A stretch of 64,000 nt of DNA from Iodobacter arcticus (GTDB lineage Bacteria; Pseudomonadota; Gammaproteobacteria; Burkholderiales; Chitinibacteraceae), in NCBI RefSeq assembly GCF_042664895.1, contig NZ_JBHTBQ010000033.1, positions 124,001 through 188,000 on the forward strand, written 5' to 3'. Below are positions 57,205-64,000 of the stretch, one piece after another. Every line of letters starts with the position of its first letter. Positions within the stretch are counted from its first letter, which is position 1. The translations under genes were made by a program, and so were the position numbers. The notes beneath the pieces were generated by a model that was given only the letters and a program-made list of their open reading frames with translations, had not been told where the DNA came from and ran no database searches.

Positions 57205-58860
57205 ATGCTGCTTTCTATCTCGCTTAAATCCTTTGTCATCGTGCAAGAGCTGTCTCTCGACTTTCGCTCGGGCCTCACCACCTTAACGGGTGAAACGGGG
57301 GCTGGTAAATCTATCGTGATTGACGCGCTGGGTTTGCTGCTGGGTGGGCGGGCAGAAAGCGCTGTGGTGCGTCATGGTGCCGAAAAAGCCGATTTGCAAG
57401 CACGGTTTGCTCCGCCTAAAAATGCGCGTGCCTGGCTGGAAGAAGAAGCTTTGCTGGGGGACGAGCCAGAAGAATTACTGATTCGTCGTAGCATTGATAG
57501 CAATGGCAAATCCCGTGCGTGGATTAATGGCATTGCGGCAACGCTGACGCAGCTTAAATCGCTGGGCGAGCAGCTGGTGGATATCCATGGCCAGCATGCG
57601 CCGCAATCCCTGCTGCGCTCTGAAGTGCAGCGAGAGTTGGTCGATGGCTACGCAGAAAGCACGGGCCTTGCAAAAGAAGTAGCGGGCTTATTTAAAGATT
57701 GGAAAAACGTCGTTGATGAGTTGGCGATTGCCGAGAATAACGCCGAAGCTTTTGATGCCGAGAGAGAACGCTTGCAATGGCAGGTGGATGAAGTATCTGC
57801 TTTGCAATTTACCGCAGCAGAATGGCCAGAGCTGCAAGCCGAGCATAAGCGCTTGCACCACGCTGCCAGCCTGATCGAAGGCGTGCAAAGTGGCTTGCTG
57901 ATGCTGGCCGATGGCGATGAAAACTGCCAGTCGTGGCTAGGATCGGTGGCGGGGCGGTTGTCTGCCTTGGCGGATTTTGATGCGGGTATCTCAGAAACGC
58001 TGGAGTTATTGGCCAGTGCCGAAGCGCAAATGAGCGAGGCCGTGTACGCGCTGCGCCGTTATAGCGATCACCTAGAGCTAGATCCTGCGCGCCTCGCTGA
58101 TGTAGAAAGCCGCTTAGATGCCATCTTTCGTATGGCGCGTAAATATCGGGTAGAGCCTGCTGAGCTGCCAGAAAAACTAGCCGCCTGGCAGCATCGCCTT
58201 GCCGAATTGGGCGGCAGTGCTGGGCTAGATGCTGTGCGCCGTCGTGCTCAAAAATTAGAAGCAGATTACCGCAAAGCGGCCAAGCAACTATCCGCCAGCC
58301 GTAAGGCCGCCGCAGATAAGCTCTCTAAAATGGTGACTAAAGAATTGCAACTGCTGGCCTTGGTTGGTAGCCGCTTTGAAATTGCCTTGCACGCACATGA
58401 AGCCCCCGCTAGTTTTGGTTTGGAAACAGTAGAGTTTATGGTGGCGAATCATCCTACGACCCCGGCAAGAGCGATGGCCAAGGTGGCGTCGGGCGGCGAG
58501 CTATCCCGTATCAGCCTCGCCTTGCAAGTGATTACCAGCCAAGTTGCCAATGTGCCTACGCTGATTTTTGACGAGGTGGATGTGGGTATCGGTGGCCGAG
58601 TGGCCGAGATCGTTGGCCGCATGCTGGCGGACCTAGGCGCGGCGCGGCAGGTGTTGTGTATTACCCACTTACCCCAAGTCGCCGCCTGCGGTTTTCAGCA
58701 GTTGCAAGTAAGTAAAACACAATCGAAATCAGGCGTGTTAAGCACTATTCGTATGCTGAGTGTGGAAGAGCGCATCGAAGAAATCGCCCGTATGCTGGGC
58801 GGCGTGGAAATCACCGGTACCACACGCCAACACGCGGCAGAAATGCTGGGTGTGGCTTAA
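57205..58860 (+). CDS. recN: DNA repair protein RecN
   Basis: A 551-residue SMC-like ATPase that acts in double-strand break repair. The Walker A motif GETGAGKSIVIDAL is at about residue 30. Q-loop and linker sequences (VDIHGQHAPQSLL) follow, then a central coiled-coil region of about 300 residues. The C-terminal half of the ATPase has the signature VASGGELSRISLALQ, Walker B TLIFDEVDVGIGG and ITHLPQVAACG. The protein is complete. It is bracketed by two copies of the family C repeat (56960-57131 and 58875-59029). Confidence 0.95.
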   Translation: MLLSISLKSFVIVQELSLDFRSGLTTLTGETGAGKSIVIDALGLLLGGRAESAVVRHGAEKADLQARFAPPKNARAWLEEEALLGDEPEELLIRRSIDSNGKSRAWINGIAATLTQLKSLGEQLVDIHGQHAPQSLLRSEVQRELVDGYAESTGLAKEVAGLFKDWKNVVDELAIAENNAEAFDAERERLQWQVDEVSALQFTAAEWPELQAEHKRLHHAASLIEGVQSGLLMLADGDENCQSWLGSVAGRLSALADFDAGISETLELLASAEAQMSEAVYALRRYSDHLELDPARLADVESRLDAIFRMARKYRVEPAELPEKLAAWQHRLAELGGSAGLDAVRRRAQKLEADYRKAAKQLSASRKAAADKLSKMVTKELQLLALVGSRFEIALHAHEAPASFGLETVEFMVANHPTTPARAMAKVASGGELSRISLALQVITSQVANVPTLIFDEVDVGIGGRVAEIVGRMLADLGAARQVLCITHLPQVAACGFQQLQVSKTQSKSGVLSTIRMLSVEERIEEIARMLGGVEITGTTRQHAAEMLGVA

Positions 58861-58874
58861 AAAATCACAAAAAA

Positions 58875-59029
58875 TCTGTAGACACAGAGCGCAGGGAGAA
58901 CACAGAGCACACAGAGAAAAAAACACCGACCTAACTATGTTTATTAATAAGCACGTTTATTGCAGTGTGATTTCTCATGGTTTTTCTCCATGTGCTGCTT
59001 TTTACCTCTGTGTTCTCTGTGTCTACAGA
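58875..59029. repeat. MITE-like repeat, family C, copy 3 (155 bp, perfect 15-bp TIRs)
   Basis: TCTGTAGACACAGAG at 58875-58889 and CTCTGTGTCTACAGA at 59015-59029 are identical to the ends of copy 2. It begins 14 bases after the recN stop and ends 19 bases before tadA. Confidence 0.85.
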
Positions 59030-59048
59030 ACTTTTTTGATTAAGTTGT

Positions 59049-59534
59049 ATGTTTATGAATGATTTAGATTTTATGCAGCAGGCCTTGATTGAGGCTGAGC
59101 GGGCGAAAGAGCTGGGCGAGGTGCCGGTTGGGGCGATTGTGGTGTATCGGGGCGAGATTATTGGCCGTGGTTGCAATCAGCCTATTTTGCGTCATGATCC
59201 GAGTGCCCATGCTGAAATGATGGCGATCAGGCAGGCGGCGCGCCATTTGGGCAACTATCGCCTGCCCGAGTGCGAGTTGTATGTCACGCTAGAGCCTTGC
59301 ATTATGTGCGCCGGGGCGATTATGCATGCGCGGATTGCCCGGGTGGTTTATGCCGCGACAGATCCTAAAACGGGCGCTGCGGGCAGCGTCATTAATCCCT
59401 TTGCTGATTGCCGTTTGAATCATCAAACGCAGCTGGTGCAAGGCGTAATGAGTGAGGAATCGTCCAATTTATTGAAAGCTTTTTTTCGTGAAAGGCGGCA
59501 GGCTGAAAAAGACAGGAAGAAAACTGTCGTATAA
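59049..59534 (+). CDS. tadA: tRNA-specific adenosine deaminase TadA
   Basis: A 161-residue zinc enzyme that deaminates A34 to inosine in tRNA-Arg(ACG). The zinc site is HAEMMAIRQA (with the proton-shuttle Glu) and PCIMCAGAIMHARI. The N-terminal MQQALIEAERAKELGEVPVGAIVV and the FADCRLNHQ segment are typical of TadA rather than cytidine or guanine deaminases. A second Met at 59055 may be the true start. Its promoter region is largely replaced by the family C element that ends 19 bp upstream. Confidence 0.94.
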   Translation: MFMNDLDFMQQALIEAERAKELGEVPVGAIVVYRGEIIGRGCNQPILRHDPSAHAEMMAIRQAARHLGNYRLPECELYVTLEPCIMCAGAIMHARIARVVYAATDPKTGAAGSVINPFADCRLNHQTQLVQGVMSEESSNLLKAFFRERRQAEKDRKKTVV

Positions 59535-59614
59535 ATTTCACTAATTTGTGAAATATTTACGTTAAAGTAAATAAAGTCGTAAACTGGCCCCTCACTCTTG
59601 ATCGGGATGTGGGG

Positions 59615-60847
59615 ATGAAAAAAATACTAATCGCCTTCGCCGCAGCTTCACTACTTGGCGCATGTGCTTCAACGCCTTCAAAAAATACAGCTGTTTCTGT
59701 AGCGCCTGCTATTCCAACTGTTAAATCACATGATAAGCAGGTTGTGGCTTATATCCGCACCTGGCCAATTGGCTCTACACCTAAAGATATGGATATGGGC
59801 CACCGCTGGCGGGCCAGTGATATTCAAGGTAATCAGCTCACCACTTTAAACCTAAGCTTTGGTTTAATTCGTAATGGCACCGAAGTTTATATTAAAGATT
59901 TAGAGCCGCAGCCTAATTCAGATAAAACCGCCACCATCGCCCCATTTGCAAATATGTGGGATGAGGTGGCTAAATTGCAAAGCCAATACCCACATTTAAA
60001 AGTGAATGTGTCGATTGGTGGCTGGGGTGCTGATGGTTTTTCACAAATGGCCAGAACACCAGAAACCCGCAAGCAGTTTATTGCGAACGTTATTAAGTTA
60101 ATTGATGAGCATAAACTAGCAGGAATTGATTACGATTGGGAATACCCCGTTGGCCCAGATTGGTTGCCAATTGCAAAAGATCCAAGCGATAAAGAAAACT
60201 ATCCCAAGCTTTTAGAAGAAACCAGAGCCGCTTTAAATCAATATGGTGCAAAAACGGGTAAGCAATATCAATTATCGGTAGCCGTGCCTGCGGCAGCTTG
60301 GTTTTTACAAAACATTGATGTGATTCGTGTGGCTAAATCGGTCGATTATATGAAAGTCATGGCTTATGACTTTGCCGGGTCCTGGAGTAAAAAAACCAGC
60401 CACCATACTAATCTATATCAAAATAAAGCAGACCCTGAAGGCGGTGGCTGGAGCGCTGATCAGGCGATGAATTTATATTTGAATGCCGGTGTTAAACCAG
60501 AGAAACTGCTAATGGGTAGTGCTTTCTATGGGCGCGCATGGCAAGGTGTAGCCAGCACCAATAATGGCTTGTTTAATGCTTATAAAAAAGGCGCTTATGA
60601 TGATGGCATTACTTGGCAAGATATCAAGGCTTTAAAAGCCAAGGGTGCGACGCGGTATTGGGATCCGGTTGCCAAAGCGCCCTGGCTATTTGATGGTGAT
60701 CTGATGGTGACTTACGAAGATCAGGAAAGCCTGAAATACAAAGCGCAGTATATTAAGAGTAAGCAACTTGGCGGTATTATGGTTTGGGAGTATGGCCATG
60801 ATATGGATAGTGAGTTACCCCGAGTGATTAATCAATCGCTAATGTAA
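59615..60847 (+). CDS. GH18 chitinase-type glycoside hydrolase, lipoprotein
   Basis: A 410-residue secreted lipoprotein. The lipobox LLGACAS is at about residue 17, so Cys is lipidated. The GH18 TIM barrel follows: KVNVSIGGWGADGFSQM (the SxGG strand), the catalytic DxxDxDxE-type motif LAGIDYDWEYP with catalytic Glu at about residue 176, VDYMKVMAYDFAG and LLMGSAFYGRAW, ending with GGIMVWEYGHDMD. It hydrolyses chitin or related GlcNAc polymers. There is no chitin-binding module. A GTG at 59609 also opens the frame, but the ATG at 59615 with GGG eight bases upstream is preferred. A terminator follows at once. Confidence 0.92.
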   Translation: MKKILIAFAAASLLGACASTPSKNTAVSVAPAIPTVKSHDKQVVAYIRTWPIGSTPKDMDMGHRWRASDIQGNQLTTLNLSFGLIRNGTEVYIKDLEPQPNSDKTATIAPFANMWDEVAKLQSQYPHLKVNVSIGGWGADGFSQMARTPETRKQFIANVIKLIDEHKLAGIDYDWEYPVGPDWLPIAKDPSDKENYPKLLEETRAALNQYGAKTGKQYQLSVAVPAAAWFLQNIDVIRVAKSVDYMKVMAYDFAGSWSKKTSHHTNLYQNKADPEGGGWSADQAMNLYLNAGVKPEKLLMGSAFYGRAWQGVASTNNGLFNAYKKGAYDDGITWQDIKALKAKGATRYWDPVAKAPWLFDGDLMVTYEDQESLKYKAQYIKSKQLGGIMVWEYGHDMDSELPRVINQSLM

Positions 60848-60855
60848 TCGTAAAT

Positions 60856-60887
60856 AAAAAAGGCCACTTTCGAGTGGCCTTTTTTAT
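60856..60887 (+). terminator. Rho-independent terminator after the GH18 gene
   Basis: The stem AAGGCCACT / AGTGGCCTT with loop TTCG is followed by TTTTTT. It lies about 9 bases after the stop codon. Confidence 0.95.
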
Positions 60888-61402
60888 TTCTGCTCATTGC
60901 TGTTTTAGATTGTTTTTTTGTGACCCTATTTGCAACTTTGTTGCTAATAACTGGCTGTGATATTTAAATAATTTATTAGCACAATTTGCTAGTTGTTTTA
61001 AATGGTATTGGATAGTGATAGCTGGTTTTTATAAGTTGTTCTTTGTTGGTGTATTCCCTAGTGTTTAAGCCAGAGTGAATCATATTTTTTTTGAAAGGTC
61101 TGGCATTTTATTGCGTCATCTATACGAAATTAATAAGGGTTTTAAAAAAAAACATCAAATTAAAAAAAGTTCTTGATGTTAGTCAAACTTTTTTCTAATG
61201 TTTAATAACAAAGTCGCAGCTTAAATAAGCGGCTTGTAATTTATAAATCTATGGGGCGCATTTATCCAGCGTTGAATTAATCCGAATTGCTATTACGCAG
61301 TTAAGCACTGCTAATTAGCTTGTCTGTGCCTGTCATTTATCCTCGGCAGATACCGGCGTTCATTGGGGTATACCCCGCTAAACTTAAAAAGGGTCGCAAA
61401 TA
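60888..61402 (+). promoter_or_regulatory. Long AT-rich region upstream of the M4 protease gene
   Basis: A 515-bp non-coding interval, strongly AT-rich to about 61250. Two palindromes stand out: AACATCAA...TTGATGTT (61151-61180) and GCAGCTTA-AA-TAAGCGGC (about 61216-61233). Either may be a regulator site for an exoenzyme gene. No promoter can be assigned with confidence. AAAAAGGG precedes the ATG at 61403. Confidence 0.4.
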
Positions 61403-63211
61403 ATGAAGCAAGCATTAAATCATGTAGCACGTCCTCTGCTGATGGTCGTTTTATTGGGTGGAGCTTTCAATGCCATGGCCGCTGAACGTGTGGATCTGGA
61501 AAACTATGTGCCATCAGCCGGGCTGACAACACGTTCGCTCACTAACGATGGTGTGCATGGCTTGTTGGGTTTAAAGGCCGATGAGTTGCAAACTGCGCGT
61601 AGCCAGACTTACGCTGATGGCAAAGTTGTTACTCGCTATCAACAGTTTCACCAGGGTGTGCCGGTATGGGGTGAAGGCATTGTTGAAAGCCGCAATGCAG
61701 GTCAGGCTCAGTTATCTGGTGCCATGCTGCGTGATTTAACTAATGATTTGCCAAGCGCTAAGCCTACTTATTCGCAAGCGCAGATTTTAGAGTTGGCAAA
61801 AACACAGGCTCGTGCGTTTAAAACTGAGAATGATCAGGCCAAACTCTACGTCACGCTGGGCGCAAATAATGTGGCACAGCTGATTTATGTGGTGTCTTTT
61901 GTGGCGAGCAATAGCAAAAAACCAAGCCGCCCGCATTTTATTCTTGATGCCAATACCGGTGTGGTGCTGGATCGTTGGGAAGGGATGGCACATAAAGACG
62001 CAACCGGCCCCGGTGGCAATACAAAAACAGGGCAGTATGAATACGGCATTAAATATGGCCCGCTGGTCGTGACCGACGATTGCAAAATGAATAGCGGCAA
62101 TGTGATTACGGTTGATTTGAAAAACGGTACATCAGGCACTGCGCCTTATCAGTTTACTTGCCCACGCAATACGTATAAGGCAGCTAACGGCGCATTCTCG
62201 CCGCTAAATGACGCGCATTACTTCGGCAATGTGGTTTTTAATATGTACAAAGACTGGTTTGCTCTGCGCCCGATTACTCAAACGCTTTACATGAAAGTGC
62301 ACTATGGCAACAACTATGAAAATGCATTCTGGGACGGCTCGGCCATGCATTTTGGTGATGGAGCAAGCACTTTCTATCCGCTGGTGTCCTTGGATGTATC
62401 CGCTCACGAAGTAAGCCACGGCTTTACCGAGCAAAACTCAGGGCTGGTTTACTCCAAGATGTCGGGCGGGATGAACGAAGCGTTCTCTGATATGGCAGGT
62501 GAAGCCGCTGAATACTATATGAAGTCTAATAATGACTTTCAGGTAGGCGCGGAAATCTTTAAAGCCAACGGGGCTTTACGCTATATGGACGATCCAACGA
62601 AAGATGGTCGCTCTATTGCGCATGCCAGCAAATATAACGATAGCATCGATGTTCACTTGACCAGCGGCGTATACAACAAAGCCTTCTACTTGCTGTCTAC
62701 TAAAGCAGGCTGGAATACCCGTAAAGCCTTTGAAGTGATGGTGGATGCGAACCGCTTGCACTGGACAGCCAATAGCACCTTTGATCAAGGCGCTTGCGGT
62801 GTGGAAAAAGCAGCATTGAGCCGTGGTTATGTCGTTGCTGATGTGACTGCTGCTTTTGAAGCTGTGGGCGTAAGCTGCATTGTTAAGCCACCACTTCCAG
62901 GTAAAGTACTCGTTAGAGGTGTGCCAGTTACAGGCCTGAGCCTAGCAACAAACGCAACAGTGGCTTACACCATTGTGATCCCTACCGGTGCTAAAAACCT
63001 CACCTTTAAAACATCGGGTGGCACAGGGGATGCTGATATCTACGCTAAATTTGGTGTAGCGCCAACCACTTCGGTTTATGACGCTAAATCTGATGGCACC
63101 ACCAATACCGAAACCATCACAATCGCAGCACCAAAAGCAGGTACTTACCATCTGCTGCTAAAAGCGTATACCGCGTTTAGTGGTGCAACGCTGGTTGCAA
63201 ATCATCAGTAA
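61403..63211 (+). CDS. Secreted M4 (thermolysin/vibriolysin-type) metalloprotease with PPC domain
   Basis: A 602-residue pre-pro-enzyme. The signal peptide ends at about residue 27 (FNAMA). An FTP/PepSY-type propeptide covers about 28-200 (TYADGKVVTRYQQFHQGVPV, HFILDANTGVVLDRWEG). The catalytic domain has zinc ligands H335 and H339 in HEVSH and E359 in GGMNEAFSDM, with the thermolysin-like 20-residue spacing, and the second catalytic His in HLTSGVYNKAF. The C-terminal 95 residues form a pre-peptidase C-terminal (PPC) beta-sandwich (VTGLSLATNATVAYTIVIP, GTYHLLLKAY), often removed after secretion. The signal peptide suggests Sec plus type II secretion. It acts as an extracellular elastase-like protease. 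Confidence 0.94.
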   Translation: MKQALNHVARPLLMVVLLGGAFNAMAAERVDLENYVPSAGLTTRSLTNDGVHGLLGLKADELQTARSQTYADGKVVTRYQQFHQGVPVWGEGIVESRNAGQAQLSGAMLRDLTNDLPSAKPTYSQAQILELAKTQARAFKTENDQAKLYVTLGANNVAQLIYVVSFVASNSKKPSRPHFILDANTGVVLDRWEGMAHKDATGPGGNTKTGQYEYGIKYGPLVVTDDCKMNSGNVITVDLKNGTSGTAPYQFTCPRNTYKAANGAFSPLNDAHYFGNVVFNMYKDWFALRPITQTLYMKVHYGNNYENAFWDGSAMHFGDGASTFYPLVSLDVSAHEVSHGFTEQNSGLVYSKMSGGMNEAFSDMAGEAAEYYMKSNNDFQVGAEIFKANGALRYMDDPTKDGRSIAHASKYNDSIDVHLTSGVYNKAFYLLSTKAGWNTRKAFEVMVDANRLHWTANSTFDQGACGVEKAALSRGYVVADVTAAFEAVGVSCIVKPPLPGKVLVRGVPVTGLSLATNATVAYTIVIPTGAKNLTFKTSGGTGDADIYAKFGVAPTTSVYDAKSDGTTNTETITIAAPKAGTYHLLLKAYTAFSGATLVANHQ

Positions 63212-63224
63212 TTAAGTTGATCTC

Positions 63225-63259
63225 AGCCCCGCTCCGAATGTGAGTGGGGCTTTTTTTTT
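63225..63259 (+). terminator. Rho-independent terminator after the M4 protease gene
   Basis: AGCCCCGCTC pairs with GAGTGGGGCT (one mismatch) and is followed by nine T. It lies 13 bases after the stop codon. Confidence 0.9.
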
Positions 63260-63293
63260 GGGATTTATAATCTAATTACCAAGGATTTCACAC

Positions 63294-64000
63294 ATGAATT
63301 ATAAAATTCTGGCTGCATTGCTATGCAGCAGCATGATTGCCACGTCTGCTGTTGAAGCAGCCCCTAAAAAAGTCTGGATTACTTTAGGCGACGCCGCTTA
63401 TTTACAGCTGCAAAAGTTAGCCCCTAAAACCATTGCCAAGGAGAGCAAAAGCATCCTGCCACAAGAGGGTCTGCTGGCCATGGAGCGCGTGCATTTGGTT
63501 GAGGTGGACGAGCGCCAATTGCTCGGCTTGTCAGAGGCCGTGCACCACGAGCTAAAGCGTTGCGGTGGTTTTATGTTCCACGCCAGCGAAGCGGCCGGGC
63601 GTCAGGCACTGCAGCCGACTGTCTCGCTGCTGGCCGCGGTAAGGCCTTCGTATACGCTGGATAATCAAAGCGTGGTGAATGCATTGCTGCCACAAATGCA
63701 AGACAGCAATATTGCGCAAACGATTGTGGATTTATCTGCCTTTACCAATCGCTATTACACCTCCACATCAGGCGTGAATGCCTCTAACTGGATCAAAACG
63801 CGCTGGCAACAAGTGGCAGCAGGGCGCAGTGATATTACGGTTGAGCAATTTACCCATGCAGCCTGGGCGCAAAAATCGGTGATCTTAACGATTAAAGGCA
63901 CAGATAATTCAGGGGAGGTCGTGGTATTGGGCGGCCATCTTGATTCAATCAGCAACCACGGCTCGGGCGAAAGCATGCTGGCACCGGGGGCCGATGATGA
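63294..64000 (+). CDS. M28-family secreted aminopeptidase (3' truncated by window end)
   Basis: The frame is open from the ATG at 63294 (AAGGAT ribosome-binding site) to the window edge: 235 codons with no stop. A signal peptide (residues 1 to about 22, ending SAVEA) precedes a propeptide-like region. The catalytic domain then begins: VVVLGGHLDSI gives the first zinc-binding His and APGADD the bridging Asp of M28 leucyl/bacterial aminopeptidases (Vibrio/Aeromonas type). The remaining metal ligands lie beyond the window. It is the third secreted hydrolase in a row and would trim peptides released by the M4 protease upstream. Confidence 0.88.
   Translation, partial: MNYKILAALLCSSMIATSAVEAAPKKVWITLGDAAYLQLQKLAPKTIAKESKSILPQEGLLAMERVHLVEVDERQLLGLSEAVHHELKRCGGFMFHASEAAGRQALQPTVSLLAAVRPSYTLDNQSVVNALLPQMQDSNIAQTIVDLSAFTNRYYTSTSGVNASNWIKTRWQQVAAGRSDITVEQFTHAAWAQKSVILTIKGTDNSGEVVVLGGHLDSISNHGSGESMLAPGADD

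Overview
The window reads as a chromosomal segment of a Gram-negative beta-proteobacterium. The most likely home is the order Neisseriales, in the Iodobacter/Chitinibacter/Chromobacterium neighbourhood. This placement rests on recalled similarity and on content: hrcA-nadK-recN-tadA housekeeping genes, an RpfE-like/recJ pair, PhnF, a secreted GH18 chitinase, and type I secretion giants. The sequence is a draft assembly. Three N runs (8137-8291, 35025-35034, 37511-37520) all lie inside tandem-repeat genes, and two of them break a reading frame artificially.

Region 1 (1-2168) holds the 3' part of an aminophosphonate-type FAD oxidoreductase, a HAD-IB phosphatase and a repeat island. Region 2 (2169-21950) is the most interesting part. 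It carries a giant secreted protein of about 2,870 residues built almost entirely of Thr/Ser-rich octapeptides with an exact 891-nt super-period. Downstream lie its type I secretion ABC transporter and membrane-fusion protein, a TPR-GT41 (SPINDLY/OGT-type) glycosyltransferase, three SAM methyltransferases, a UDP-glucuronate decarboxylase (UDP-xylose synthase) and two further glycosyltransferase-like proteins, all on one strand. I read it as a dedicated system that makes, O-glycosylates and exports a threonine-ladder glycoprotein. The genes are seen; the glycosylation link is inference.

Region 3 (21947-29602) is ordinary: a NUDIX hydrolase with a PhnF-type regulator, class I fumarase, tRNA-Ser(GGA), a DUF2165 membrane protein, a lipoprotein, a FUSC-family transporter and an ArsC-type reductase. 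Region 4 (29881-39527, minus) is a LapA-type giant adhesin of about 3,215 residues. It has an N-terminal retention module with a TAAG LapG-type cleavage site, 19 contiguous VCBS-like domains arranged as four 1,239-nt ABBC blocks, a PA14-like lectin domain, RTX repeats and a T1SS C-terminus.

Region 5 (39971-59534) carries yhcH, a RIO kinase, the RpfE-like/recJ pair, a metzincin lipoprotein, a methyltransferase, a DUF3999/DUF2339 membrane pair, mltB, hrcA, nadK, recN and tadA. Between these genes lie several families of short palindromic, MITE-like repeats, one of which has perfect 15-bp terminal inverted repeats and brackets recN. Region 6 (59615-64000) is a run of secreted hydrolases: a GH18 chitinase lipoprotein, an M4 metalloprotease and an M28 aminopeptidase cut by the window end.
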